64,000 bases of DNA from Lunatimonas salinarum (GCF_017811155.1 NZ_JACVCV010000008.1:124001-188000); one strand, 5' to 3'; positions 9,077-17,302 are shown, numbered from the stretch's first letter. The notes: generated by a model from the letters alone, not told the origin. Made by a program: numbers and translations.

Positions 9077-9706
9077 TTACCAAATTGTGTACGTGAGTAC
9101 CATGTCACCCTCCAACATAACCCGTACTTCGTAATGATGGTCCGAGTTTCCCGTGCCGGAGATTCTGCCTTTGATTACCTCAGTGCTTGCGTCAAAACGC
9201 TGCAGGGATATGTTTTCCTTTAGGCTAATGCCCTTCCTTCCTTGACATTTAAAGATCGATTCCTTCGCAGACCAAGCGATGGTATGAAGCAGGACATCTG
9301 CATGTAAGAATTCCAACTCACGGTCTTGTAGGAATTTATGCCCTACCTTTACCGTCTTTTCACGGACATTCTCCAGATCAATGCCGACCGGCATCTCCCG
9401 ATGAAAAATCGCCGCAGCTACGTGCGTGCAATGAGACAAGGATACATGCCCATAGCCGTCCATGGGGTAAGATTTCCCATGGGGATCTTTGTAAAAGCCC
9501 GGGTAGGGAAGCGAAATCAGGTCTAGCGCGGATTTTACCGCAAGGCGCGCCGCTTTCCATTCCAGGCGCTTTTGTGGATGGCTGATATTCGCATAGGAAA
9601 GCTTCTCTCTAAAACTCAAAAAATCCAGGTCAGTATCGGGAAGATCATGAATATTATTGACCGCAAACGCCGATAACGGGCTAATTTTTTCTAATTTTGT
9701 TTGCAT
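9077..9706 (-). CDS. 4'-phosphopantetheinyl transferase, Sfp type
   Basis: A 209-residue Sfp-family enzyme that would attach the phosphopantetheine arm of CoA to a carrier protein serine. The magnesium/CoA-binding motifs are visible: V-G-I-D-L-E-N-V and, about 50 residues later, W-S-A-K-E-S-I-F-K. The preceding S-L-S-H-C-T-H-V-A-A-A segment is also typical. The ATG at 9706 is preferred; the frame is open for 16 more codons, but those overlap the upstream region of the divergent WD40 gene. No polyketide or peptide synthetase is in the window, so it may serve fatty acid ACP or a remote cluster. Confidence 0.87.
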   Translation of the reverse strand: MQTKLEKISPLSAFAVNNIHDLPDTDLDFLSFREKLSYANISHPQKRLEWKAARLAVKSALDLISLPYPGFYKDPHGKSYPMDGYGHVSLSHCTHVAAAIFHREMPVGIDLENVREKTVKVGHKFLQDRELEFLHADVLLHTIAWSAKESIFKCQGRKGISLKENISLQRFDASTEVIKGRISGTGNSDHHYEVRVMLEGDMVLTYTIW

Positions 9707-9747
9707 GCGTAAATAAGGCGGGGGTGGTGATAAATTACGTGCAATAT

Positions 9748-10656
9748 ATGTCAAAAATTACAGTAAATAAACTACATACGCTTGCAGGCCACAATCATTC
9801 CATCTTTGCCTTAGCCGAAGGGGTAAATCCGCGGTTTTTTTACACAGGTGCCGGAGACGGCTATGTGGTCGAATGGGACATGGATCATCCGAAAGACGGT
9901 AAGCTGATCGCAAAACTCCCCCACTCCGTATACGCCCTCGCCGTAGATCCTGTACGCAATCTCTTGGTTATTGGGCACAATTTTGAGGGAATACACGTCA
10001 TTGACCTTACCGATAGAAAAGAAATTTGGTCGCTCAAACTCACATCGCAACCGATATTTGACCTAGCGATCGCCGGAGATACATTGCATGTGGCCACAGG
10101 AGACGGGGTTCTCATCGTGGTAGATATGGAAGAAAGATCCCCGCGAAAGCACATCAAGCTTAGTGACGCGGCCCTTAGATCCCTAGCACTGCATCCACGT
10201 GGCGGGCAGTTGGCGATTGGATCCTCGGACCATTCCGTAAAAATCATTGAAACAAACAGTTACAGCCCCGTGGCTAAGCTGGATAAACACAGCAATTCCG
10301 TCTTTGCACTAGGGTATTCCCCAGACGGAAACATCCTCATCAGCGGTGGCAGGGACGCCCATCTACATATTTGGGATGCTGCCAATTTCAATTTGGAGAA
10401 AAGCATCGTAGCCCACATGTTTGCGATTAATTACCTATCTTTTCGGGATGATGGCAGATATTTTGTAACTTGTAGTATGGACAAGTCCATCAAACTTTGG
10501 GATGCCCATCAGTACCAGCTGTTGAAAGTAATCGACAAAGGACGCCATGCGGGACACGGCACCTCGATAAACAAGGTTTTTTGGAGCCGACATAACGGGC
10601 AGGTGGTAGCCGTAAGCGATGACCGTACCGTATCAATATGGAACATTGAAGTCTAA
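9748..10656 (+). CDS. WD40 repeat protein
   Basis: A 302-residue soluble protein made almost wholly of WD40 repeats, about seven, which predicts a single seven-bladed beta-propeller. Clear repeat ends include G-G-R-D-A-H-L-H-I-W-D, C-S-M-D-K-S-I-K-L-W-D and V-S-D-D-R-T-V-S-I-W-N, with G-H-x-H-S-I-F-A-L beginnings. There is no signal peptide, so it should act in the cytoplasm as a protein-binding platform. The ATG at 9748 is used because the first repeat follows directly; the upstream extension overlaps the divergent transferase gene. It is 5 bp upstream of the DivIVA-like gene, suggesting co-transcription. Confidence 0.88.
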   Translation: MSKITVNKLHTLAGHNHSIFALAEGVNPRFFYTGAGDGYVVEWDMDHPKDGKLIAKLPHSVYALAVDPVRNLLVIGHNFEGIHVIDLTDRKEIWSLKLTSQPIFDLAIAGDTLHVATGDGVLIVVDMEERSPRKHIKLSDAALRSLALHPRGGQLAIGSSDHSVKIIETNSYSPVAKLDKHSNSVFALGYSPDGNILISGGRDAHLHIWDAANFNLEKSIVAHMFAINYLSFRDDGRYFVTCSMDKSIKLWDAHQYQLLKVIDKGRHAGHGTSINKVFWSRHNGQVVAVSDDRTVSIWNIEV

Positions 10657-10661
10657 TTCTT

Positions 10662-11507
10662 ATGAAGATAACGCCGTTGGATATCCGTCAAAAAACCTTT
10701 GAAAGACAAATCAGAGGCTACGACAAAGAAGAAGTATCAGCCTTTTTGACCTACCTATCCCAAGAATGGGAAAAAGTTCTCGACGAGCAAAGGACACTGC
10801 AGCTCAAGTTTGAACATGCCGACAAAGAGGCCCAAAAGCTGAGGGAAATCGAACAGTCCCTCTTTCGGACCCTAAAAACCGCCGAAGATACCGGTGCAAG
10901 CATCATAGAGCATGCAAATAATACTGCCGACCAAATCCTAAAAGAAGCCCATATGGAAGCCGATTTGCTAAAATCGGATGCGACCAATAGGGCTAAAAAC
11001 ATGCAGGAGCAGGCCGAGTCCAAATCAAAGGGAGTGATTGAAGACCTTAAGGAAGCTGTATCCATGCTTACCGAAGCATACGAACAGTTGCTCGACCAAC
11101 GGGAAATCCTACTGGGTAACCTGCGAAATCTGGCACAGGATACCTTGGAAAATATACGCATTTCGCAAGAAAACTTTCAGCAAATAGACCTCTCCCTCCC
11201 CAAGCAACAGGTAAAACAGCTCCTGGAAGGTGACTTTTTGACCGCTGATGCCGATGCGGAGTCGTACGAACCAGAGATGGAACTTATCCTAAAGCCAGAG
11301 ATTCCGGATGCCGAACGGATCTATACCGAGGGAGACGAAGCCACTCTGCCAGATGAGGGGCCAGCCGAATTTGAGGCAGAATCCGAAGAAGACACGCCAG
11401 AAGCAGCTTCCGAAACAGCTGAGAAGAAGGAAAAACCGGAGTCAACCGCCAATCCCAAAAGTAAAAACGGCACAGGAACGGGTTCATTTTTTGACCAGTT
11501 TGATTGA
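10662..11507 (+). CDS. DivIVA-domain coiled-coil protein
   Basis: A 281-residue protein whose first 45 residues match the DivIVA N-terminal domain (I-T-P-L-D-I-R-Q-K-T-F, then G-Y-D-K-E-E-V-S-A-F-L). A long coiled coil follows to about residue 165, then an acidic, low-complexity C-terminal tail rich in E, P and A. DivIVA proteins bind curved or polar membrane in Gram-positive bacteria; Bacteroidota homologues exist but their role is not settled. Here it lies between the WD40 gene (5-bp gap) and folB (overlapping TGATG), so the three are probably one transcript. Confidence 0.82.
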   Translation: MKITPLDIRQKTFERQIRGYDKEEVSAFLTYLSQEWEKVLDEQRTLQLKFEHADKEAQKLREIEQSLFRTLKTAEDTGASIIEHANNTADQILKEAHMEADLLKSDATNRAKNMQEQAESKSKGVIEDLKEAVSMLTEAYEQLLDQREILLGNLRNLAQDTLENIRISQENFQQIDLSLPKQQVKQLLEGDFLTADADAESYEPEMELILKPEIPDAERIYTEGDEATLPDEGPAEFEAESEEDTPEAASETAEKKEKPESTANPKSKNGTGTGSFFDQFD

Positions 11508-11884
11508 TGGGAAAGGTATCACTTGAAGGCATCGAATTTCACGCCTACCACGGGGTCTTCTCTGAAGAAAAGAAATTGGGGAACCGGTTTACGGTAGACA
11601 TCCACGTGCACACCGACTTTACTCGGGCCATGTTGGAGGATGATCTAAAAGCAACGGTGGACTATTTCCGAATTTATCAGATTGCCAAGTCCCACATGCA
11701 GGAACCGGTGAAGCTGCTGGAGCACCTGGCCCATCGGATGATTCAGGATATTCTTAAGGCCTATCCCACCTTGACAGAGATAGACATCATTATCAAAAAA
11801 CACAACCCCGCTTTGGGAGGAGTGGTCAATTATTCCGTGGTGAAGGTAAGCTACCCGTCCGATTACCGGTACTCCCAATCATAG
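11507..11884 (+). CDS. folB: Dihydroneopterin aldolase
   Basis: A 125-residue folate-synthesis enzyme converting 7,8-dihydroneopterin to 6-hydroxymethyl-dihydropterin and glycolaldehyde. Family signatures are visible: L-E-G-I-E-F-H-A-Y-H-G-V-F-S-E-E-K near the N-terminus, the T-V-D-Y segment, L-L-E-H-L-A-H-R-M in the middle and K-K-H-N-P-A-L-G-G at the C-terminal end. The ATG at 11507 overlaps the TGA of the DivIVA-like gene by one base (TGATG), a typical coupled arrangement; a TTG one codon upstream is not needed. Length matches the family. Confidence 0.92.
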   Translation: MGKVSLEGIEFHAYHGVFSEEKKLGNRFTVDIHVHTDFTRAMLEDDLKATVDYFRIYQIAKSHMQEPVKLLEHLAHRMIQDILKAYPTLTEIDIIIKKHNPALGGVVNYSVVKVSYPSDYRYSQS

Positions 11885-11961
11885 GCCATGCCCTGTCGGC
11901 AAGATATTTATCCCCTCGCTAACCGCACACCGGGATTTTAGCCGCCTCCTATTTTTCCACT

Positions 11962-12423
11962 ATGTACACAAAAAACCAAGTCAGCAAAATCAAGCAGGAA
12001 TTTTGGACAGCATTCGGCTTGTACATGAAACCCGTTCCATCTGCCGAGGGCCGGCGAATACAATGGCAGAACTACAAGACCGGTATCAAAGGCATCTATT
12101 TCCGGATGAAAGCCGAGCGGCATTTTGCATCAATAGGCATAGAAATTGCGCACCCAGACCCGGATATTCGGCAGCTGCTTTTTGAGCAGTTTCAAGAGTT
12201 CGAAAAAATACTGACCGCCGAGCTGGGTGAACCCTGGCACTGGGAACTTCATGGGGAAACAGAATCCGGACAACCAATCGCCAGAATTGAAAAAAGGCTA
12301 AACCTGGTAAGCGTGATGGATCAGAGACAATGGGCTGACATCATTTCCTTCTTAAAACCGCGTATCGTGGCGCTAGATGCTTTCTGGTCCAATATGAAAT
12401 ACGGATTCGAAGGACTCAGTTGA
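11962..12423 (+). CDS. DUF4268 domain protein
   Basis: A 153-residue soluble protein that matches DUF4268 in length and pattern: an aromatic-rich start (F-W-T-A-F-G-L-Y-M), the W-Q-N-Y-K-T-G-I-K-G-I-Y-F-R-M segment and W-H-W-E-L-H in the middle. DUF4268 domains also occur at the end of some nuclease-like proteins, but this stand-alone form has no known function and no catalytic motif could be seen. It lies 77 bp downstream of folB and its stop converges on the IscA-like gene with an 11-bp gap. Confidence 0.72.
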   Translation: MYTKNQVSKIKQEFWTAFGLYMKPVPSAEGRRIQWQNYKTGIKGIYFRMKAERHFASIGIEIAHPDPDIRQLLFEQFQEFEKILTAELGEPWHWELHGETESGQPIARIEKRLNLVSVMDQRQWADIISFLKPRIVALDAFWSNMKYGFEGLS

Positions 12424-12434
12424 TGGGATATGTA

Positions 12435-12749
12435 TCAGGCATCGTGCCGCTTTGGCATATCCGAATTGACAAAGGTAAATCCCCGGGCCTCGCTGCTTTC
12501 GAAAAAATCAATATGCATTCCCATCAAAAACATGACATGCTTCTTTTCTATGAGAATTTTCAAGCCCTCCCATTCAAACACCTGATCGTCCGACTTGGGC
12601 TTGTCAAAACCCAACATATACGAAACGCCTCCACATCCGCCGCCCTTCACCCCGACCCGCAGCGTATATTCACTGGGAATGTTTTTATGGGCCATGATGT
12701 TTTTGATTTCATCCAGCGCCTTGTCCGAAATACTTATTGGATTTAACAT
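12435..12749 (-). CDS. IscA/HesB-family protein lacking the C-terminal Cys pair
   Basis: A 104-residue A-type iron-sulfur carrier homologue. The first conserved cysteine is present in V-G-V-K-G-G-G-C-G-G-V-S-Y, followed by the M-L-G-F-D and L-I-E-K-K-H segments. Classical members end with a C-G-C-G motif whose two cysteines complete the cluster site. Here the protein instead ends G-F-T-F-V-N-S-D-M-P-K-R-H-D-A with no cysteine. The alternative frames just downstream do not restore a C-G-C-G, so this is not an obvious single frameshift. It may bind iron or a cluster differently, or act with a partner. No suf or isc genes are adjacent. Confidence 0.82.
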   Translation of the reverse strand: MLNPISISDKALDEIKNIMAHKNIPSEYTLRVGVKGGGCGGVSYMLGFDKPKSDDQVFEWEGLKILIEKKHVMFLMGMHIDFFESSEARGFTFVNSDMPKRHDA

Positions 12750-12781
12750 GACAAATAAATCCCGTTATGGATACAAAGGTT

Positions 12782-12789
12782 CAAAGATA
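12782..12789 (-). promoter_or_regulatory. Possible -7 element upstream of the IscA-like gene
   Basis: On the minus strand the bases read TATCTTTG, a full match to the Bacteroidota -7 consensus TAnnTTTG, 32 bp upstream of the ATG of the IscA-like gene. A good -33 TTTG partner is not seen at the usual distance, so the call is tentative. Confidence 0.4.
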
Positions 12790-12861
12790 CGGTAGAAAAA
12801 GCCACTGTGTATAGTATGGTAAGCATAGATTGTAGATATTAGAACTTTAATACCAAGCGAC

Positions 12862-13383
12862 ATGGAATGGATTGCGGATCTCTTAAAGATCTTATTACCC
12901 GCCGGGCTGGCGGTTTACGGCATGTATATTGTTACCCTTTCCTTTTTGAAAAAGGAATGGGAAAAGCGGGTGCTGGAACTCAAGACCAAAAACACCGACA
13001 CCATTCTGCCTCTTCGGATCCAGGCAGCAGAGCGTCTTTGCCTTTTGCTGGAGCGCATCACACCAAACAATCTGGTGCGGCGTATTAACCAAGGAGGTCT
13101 TTCTGCGTCAGAGCTATATGTGTTGCTGATAAATGAGGTGCGCGAAGAGTTTAACCACAACCTTTCCCAACAAGTGTACTTCTCCGACGATGCCTGGGAA
13201 GATGTGCGAAACGCTGTAGAACAGGTCATCACCTTAATCAATCGTGCCAACCAAGGATTGGCTTCCGAAGCGCTGGGCATTGAGCTTGCAAAGCGCATAT
13301 TTCAGCTATCGCTGGAAAGTGAAAATGACGTGGTGGCCAGTGCCCGCAAAAAGATTAAATCTGAAATCCAGGTATATTTCTAA
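12862..13383 (+). CDS. Membrane-anchored protein of unknown function
   Basis: A 173-residue protein with one N-terminal membrane helix (about residues 8-30, L-L-K-I-L-L-P-A-G-L-A-V-Y-G) and a predicted cytoplasmic helical domain containing L-P-L-R-I-Q-A-A-E-R-L-C-L-L-L-E-R-I. It looks like a conserved Bacteroidota protein, but no function was recognised. It starts a tight run of plus-strand genes: 10 bp to the YkvA gene, then overlapping or close-spaced genes to mazG. Its upstream region (112 bp) is shared with the divergent IscA-like gene. Confidence 0.7.
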   Translation: MEWIADLLKILLPAGLAVYGMYIVTLSFLKKEWEKRVLELKTKNTDTILPLRIQAAERLCLLLERITPNNLVRRINQGGLSASELYVLLINEVREEFNHNLSQQVYFSDDAWEDVRNAVEQVITLINRANQGLASEALGIELAKRIFQLSLESENDVVASARKKIKSEIQVYF

Positions 13384-13393
13384 CTTACCTATT

Positions 13394-13825
13394 ATGAACA
13401 TTAAGGAAGAATACCATCAGGTCTTTGAGAAAGCAAAGGCCATCTACATGGCCCGGGCGCAGCGTATCGCGGCCTCTGAGTCAAAGCTGAAGCACCTGCT
13501 GCATCAGGTACGGGTAAAAATCTCCGACCTACTGGATACTCCGCTGGTAGCCGGAGCCCGGGCACAGCTAGAGATATTTGTCCGAATGCTGACCGCCCAT
13601 ATAAAGGGCGAATACAAAAGCCTGTCCGGCCGCTCGTTAGGATTGCTTGTACTAGCCCTTTTTTACTTTGCCTTACCGTTGGACATGGTTCCGGATTTTA
13701 TTCCTTTTGTAGGTTATGTGGACGACTTATCCGTGCTGCTTGGCATTTACAATAGCCTAAAGGCCGATATCGAAAGATTTCAACTATGGGAACAAAACGG
13801 CCGTAACACGGATATGCCAGTATGA
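13394..13825 (+). CDS. YkvA family protein (DUF1232)
   Basis: A 143-residue protein with the DUF1232 motif P-L-D-M-V-P-D-F-I-P-F-V-G-Y-V-D-D-L (about residues 95-115), preceded by a hydrophobic segment that may insert in the membrane. The family is widespread and of unknown function. The ATG at 13394 is chosen because it follows the previous stop by 10 bp; the open frame extends 50 codons upstream but those lie inside the preceding gene. Its stop overlaps the next start (ATGA at 13822). Confidence 0.82.
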   Translation: MNIKEEYHQVFEKAKAIYMARAQRIAASESKLKHLLHQVRVKISDLLDTPLVAGARAQLEIFVRMLTAHIKGEYKSLSGRSLGLLVLALFYFALPLDMVPDFIPFVGYVDDLSVLLGIYNSLKADIERFQLWEQNGRNTDMPV

Positions 13826-14541
13826 TAAAGAGAGTCGCCTTTGTTGCCGGGGGATCCGGATTGGTGGGAATGCAAGTGCTGCACCAGCTATTCAAAGATC
13901 CGGAATACACCTTTGTCATCTCATTTGGCAGAAGGGAACTTGCCATCAAGCACGAAAAACTCCTACAGGTAGTGGTGGATTTTGAGAAATTGCACCTTAC
14001 CAACCTGATCGAAAAAATCCGGCATCGAAACATGGGGGGAAATTACCACCCATTGATAGAATGGTTGGAAGAAAAATCGGCGGAAATACACGGCTTCTGC
14101 ACCTTGGGCACTACCATCAAAAAAGCGGGGTCAAAGGAAACATTTTACCAAATTGACCACGATTACGTGGTAGACTTTGCCCAATGGGCCTACCATCAGG
14201 GCGCAAGTAAATTTTTGTATGTCAGCTCCATCGGTGCCAATCCCCAATCCGGCATTTTTTATAGCCGCGTGAAGGGTGAAACCGAGGACGACCTAAAACT
14301 CATTGCCTTTCACTACCTGGCGATTTTTCAGCCATCGGTATTGCTGGGGAACCGCCGGGAATCCAGGCTGGGTGAAGAAGTCGGCTCCTTGGTCATGCGG
14401 GGTGTCACCGCCCTTGGCCTGCTTAAAAAATACAAACCCATCTACGATCACCAAGTCGCCAAAGCCATGCTGACCTATGCAAAGCGTTCTTCGGTGAAAA
14501 TGATCGAAACTGTTTCCAACCGCGACATGCACGAACTTTAA
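13822..14541 (+). CDS. NAD(P)-binding oxidoreductase, TIP30/CC3-like atypical SDR
   Basis: A 239-residue Rossmann-fold protein. The N-terminal A-G-G-S-G-L-V-G-M-Q-V nucleotide-binding motif, the F-G-R-R-E-L after the second strand, and the F-L-Y-V-S-S-I-G-A-N and Y-S-R-V-K-G-E segments match atypical short-chain dehydrogenases of the HTATIP2/TIP30 group. The Y-x-x-x-K catalytic pair is visible as Y-S-R-V-K. Substrate unknown. The ATGA overlap with the YkvA gene and the 10-bp gap to dtd place it in one operon. Confidence 0.8.
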   Translation: MIKRVAFVAGGSGLVGMQVLHQLFKDPEYTFVISFGRRELAIKHEKLLQVVVDFEKLHLTNLIEKIRHRNMGGNYHPLIEWLEEKSAEIHGFCTLGTTIKKAGSKETFYQIDHDYVVDFAQWAYHQGASKFLYVSSIGANPQSGIFYSRVKGETEDDLKLIAFHYLAIFQPSVLLGNRRESRLGEEVGSLVMRGVTALGLLKKYKPIYDHQVAKAMLTYAKRSSVKMIETVSNRDMHEL

Positions 14542-14551
14542 CCAATTGCCA

Positions 14552-15004
14552 ATGATTGCCGTATTACAACGCGTCTCTGAAGCATCTGTGGCGATTTCCG
14601 GAAAAATTAAGGGGGAAATTAAGGCCGGATTGCTGATTTTGCTGGGCATAGAAGATGCCGACGGTGAGGACGACATTCAATGGATCAGCCGTAAAATCGT
14701 ACAGATGCGCCTTTTCCCGGATGCAGCAGGAGTGATGAACCGGAGTATTCTGGAAGCGGGCGGCGACCTGCTCCTCATCAGTCAGTTTACCCTACATGCC
14801 AGCACCAAAAAGGGCAATAGACCCTCCTACATCAAGGCAGCCAAGCCGGAGGTAGCCATCCCGTGTTATGAAAAAACCATCGCCACGCTGACCGCCGAAA
14901 TGGGCAAGCCCATTCAAACAGGTGAATTTGGCGCCAATATGCAGGTGGCCTTGGTAAACGACGGCCCCGTTACGATCATCATCGATTCTAAAAACAAAGT
15001 GTAA
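14552..15004 (+). CDS. dtd: D-aminoacyl-tRNA deacylase
   Basis: A 150-residue Dtd enzyme, which removes D-amino acids (and glycine mischarged on tRNA-Ala) from tRNA. It begins M-I-A-V-L-Q-R-V-S-E-A-S-V and carries both active-site motifs: L-I-S-Q-F-T-L at about residue 78 and the cross-subunit N-D-G-P-V-T-I near the C-terminus. The ATG at 14552 gives the canonical N-terminus; a TTG two codons upstream is ignored. It is followed after 26 bp by the ABC ATPase and then mazG, a set of quality-control genes in one run. Confidence 0.95.
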   Translation: MIAVLQRVSEASVAISGKIKGEIKAGLLILLGIEDADGEDDIQWISRKIVQMRLFPDAAGVMNRSILEAGGDLLLISQFTLHASTKKGNRPSYIKAAKPEVAIPCYEKTIATLTAEMGKPIQTGEFGANMQVALVNDGPVTIIIDSKNKV

Positions 15005-15030
15005 AACAAGGCTGTCCTGCGGCTTTTCCC

Positions 15031-16560
15031 ATGCGTATGCACCAGAAACTCCCCTTTTTGACCATCGAAAACGCCACCATTCTCAAAAACGGTAAAGTCC
15101 TTTTTCAAGACTTGAATTTCTCCATGCAATCCGGTGAACAATGGGCAATAATCGCTTCCTCAGGTGCCGAGAAGACGGCCTTGCTGGAAACCCTGTATGG
15201 GCGGACCTCCGTCACGCAGGGGCGGATTACGCGCCATTTTTCCCATGCCTACCAGGAAGCGCAGTCCAAACTGGGCAAAGTGAACTCTTTTCGCGATCTG
15301 ATGTCTTTTGTCTCCCAAGCCTACACGTTTAAAAATAAATCGAACGTACAGGAGTTTTACTACCAACAACGATTCAACAGCAGCGAAGCAGAAGAAGCGG
15401 ACACCGTATCCGACTACCTAGACCGTGTGGAGGAAGCACGCCCCGGCTATTGGAACAAGGAAAATGCCATGGCCCTGCTAGCCTTGACTTCTCTTTCCGA
15501 TAAGTCCTTGATCAAACTCTCCAACGGGGAAACCCGCAGACTGGCGATCGCCGCCGCACTGTTAAAAAACCCCCTATTATTTTTGATGGATCGGCCGCTC
15601 ACCGGTTTAGATGTGGCGACGCGCGAAGCATTTGACGGCATACTGGAACAAATCACCCGCTCGGGCATTCAGGTAGTGATGACGACCTCTCCGGAGGAAA
15701 TCCCCGCAGTGATCACCCATGTGGGCAGAATCAGCCAAGGACAACTCCTTCCCATGGAAGATAAATCACTGCTTAAGACCGAAAAAACGACGGTTTCCCC
15801 GGAAGAGACCGCACGCATCAAGCGGTTGATCGCCGATTATCCGGCAGTTGCCTACCATAACCTGATCGACCTGCGGGACGTATCCATTCGCTACGGAGAC
15901 AGGCAGTTGCTCCAAGGAATCCAATGGACCGTAAAACCCGGTGAACGCTGGGTGCTCAAAGGCCACAACGGTGCCGGCAAGTCCACACTTATCAGCCTTT
16001 TGATTGGCGAAAATCCCCAGGCCTATGCCAGCGATTTTTACCTATTTGACCGAAAACGCGGCAGTGGAGAGTCTATATGGGATATCAAACGTCCCATTGG
16101 TTTTGTGTCTCCCGAGCTCAGCCGTTACTTTCCAAAAAACCAAACCTGCCTGAAAGTAGTCCTTTCCGGATTGTTTGATACGATGGGCTTATTTAGGCAG
16201 CCGACACCCGAACAAACCAAACTGGCCCTAGACTGGATGGAGGCCCTGCAGATACCCCATATCCAGCGGGTGTTGCTGCATCAGGCGAGCCTGGAAGACC
16301 AACGATTTTGCTTGCTGGCAAGGGCCCTCATCAAACAACCTGCCTTGCTGATTTTAGATGAAGCGGCACAGGGCATGGATGATGAACAGCGGACCCGATT
16401 CAAACACATCATAGACCACATTTGTCAGAAAACACCCATCGGGCTGATCTATGTAAGCCACTATGCCAACGACATTCCCGATACGGTAGATCACGAAATT
16501 CTCTTAGAAAATGGCAAACGAACCCATGCCCGAAAAATCCAGTCCGCTGACCATCGCTGA
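15031..16560 (+). CDS. Tandem ABC ATPase (ModF/PhrA-like) with one degenerate site
   Basis: A 509-residue soluble protein with two ABC ATPase halves and no membrane segment. Half 1 has a weakened Walker A (A-S-S-G-A-E-K-T, residues 42-49), a good signature (L-S-N-G-E, 163-167) and a Walker B ending in Asp187-Arg188, so the catalytic Glu is replaced by Arg. Half 2 has a perfect Walker A (G-H-N-G-A-G-K-S-T, 311-319), a broken signature (A-S-L-E-D-Q, 419-424) and a complete Walker B with Asp443-Glu444. When the halves pair, one composite site should be canonical and the other dead. The layout resembles ModF/PhrA. The substrate or partner is unknown. Confidence 0.82.
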   Translation: MRMHQKLPFLTIENATILKNGKVLFQDLNFSMQSGEQWAIIASSGAEKTALLETLYGRTSVTQGRITRHFSHAYQEAQSKLGKVNSFRDLMSFVSQAYTFKNKSNVQEFYYQQRFNSSEAEEADTVSDYLDRVEEARPGYWNKENAMALLALTSLSDKSLIKLSNGETRRLAIAAALLKNPLLFLMDRPLTGLDVATREAFDGILEQITRSGIQVVMTTSPEEIPAVITHVGRISQGQLLPMEDKSLLKTEKTTVSPEETARIKRLIADYPAVAYHNLIDLRDVSIRYGDRQLLQGIQWTVKPGERWVLKGHNGAGKSTLISLLIGENPQAYASDFYLFDRKRGSGESIWDIKRPIGFVSPELSRYFPKNQTCLKVVLSGLFDTMGLFRQPTPEQTKLALDWMEALQIPHIQRVLLHQASLEDQRFCLLARALIKQPALLILDEAAQGMDDEQRTRFKHIIDHICQKTPIGLIYVSHYANDIPDTVDHEILLENGKRTHARKIQSADHR

Positions 16561-16870
16561 CGCCCAAAAACGCGTAGATGAATGGATAACCACCATCGGT
16601 GTTCGCTACTTTAACGAACTTACCAACATGGCCATTCTTACAGAAGAGGTGGGAGAAGTCGCCCGCATCATTGCCCGCAAGTACGGAGAACAGTCGTTTA
16701 AGCAAAGCGATCGCGACAAAGACCTCGCCGATGAAATGGCCGATGTGCTATGGGTACTGATCTGCCTCGCCAACCAAACGGGAGTAGACCTAACCGCCGC
16801 ACTGGAAAAGAACTTTGAAAAGAAATCGATCCGGGACAAGAACCGGCACAAAGAAAACAAGAAACTGTAA
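16526..16870 (+). CDS. MazG-family nucleotide pyrophosphohydrolase
   Basis: A protein of 114 residues from the ATG at 16526, or 119 residues from the in-frame ATG at 16511. It has the all-alpha MazG fold: L-T-E-E-V-G-E-V-A-R-I gives the E-x-x-E half of the metal site and L-A-D-E-M-A-D-V-L-W-V the E-x-x-D half. Such enzymes hydrolyse (d)NTPs to monophosphates, often removing damaged or non-canonical nucleotides. The start overlaps the end of the ABC ATPase gene by 35-50 bp, so the later start is slightly preferred. It is the last gene before the restriction island. Confidence 0.88.
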   Translation: MPEKSSPLTIADAQKRVDEWITTIGVRYFNELTNMAILTEEVGEVARIIARKYGEQSFKQSDRDKDLADEMADVLWVLICLANQTGVDLTAALEKNFEKKSIRDKNRHKENKKL

Positions 16871-17059
16871 CCCCGACCGTCGTCTGTGTCCCCTGAAAGT
16901 GGTCTGCGAGTACCCAATCAGCCACATGCTCAAATTGGGGAAGTTGATAAATCTTCCCCTAAATTTAACGAACTGATAGACACTGGCCCAAATTTAAATT
17001 TTTAGATTTAAAAACACTTTTTGGAAAAGCCTTTGGGATTTTGAAAAAGTTGTATGTCA
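16871..17059. other. Gene-free stretch at the left edge of the island
   Basis: No supported gene, tRNA or terminator was seen between the mazG stop and the decayed gene pieces that begin near 17060. The sequence becomes clearly more A+T rich from about 16940, marking the transition from the housekeeping run to the accessory island. Confidence 0.6.
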
Positions 17060-17300
17060 GGGACTTTTACCGTTATCCCAAAAAAGTAGTCAAAAAGTTC
17101 GGAGAGAAGTTCGGAGAGAAGTATGGAAGATCTCCAGCCCCAATGGGAAAGTTATACGCTTTTGATTAAGGAAAGAGCTGATTTTAAGATCCTAACAGTC
17201 AATGGGTGATCATACGGATGATAGCAGAAGAAATCACGTTACTCTCGAGGAAATGGCCGAAAAAACAGGTGTCCGCACAAGGGCAGTCGACAAATACAAG
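17060..17300 (+). pseudogene. Remnant resembling the C-terminus of an AlbA/AAA_4-type ATP-binding protein
   Basis: Pieces of one coding sequence can be read in successive frames. G-T-F-T-V-I-P-K-K is followed, after a shift, by V-V-K-K-F-G-E-K-F-G-E-K-Y-G (with a 12-bp direct repeat ttcggagagaag twice). After a stop comes a helix-turn-helix-like segment V-T-L-E-E-M-A-E-K-T-G-V-R-T-R-A-V in a third frame (17238-17288). The repeated F-G-E-K block followed by a winged-helix segment is what the end of Schlafen AlbA_2/AAA_4 proteins looks like. The assignment rests on memory of that pattern and is tentative; the broken frames are directly visible. Confidence 0.38.
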
Positions 17301-17302
17301 CC

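Noticed and set aside
16871-17000. Possible left attachment site (duplicate of the tRNA-Arg 3' end)
   Set aside because: The last 25 bases of the tRNA gene were compared by eye with the left island edge and no match was found.
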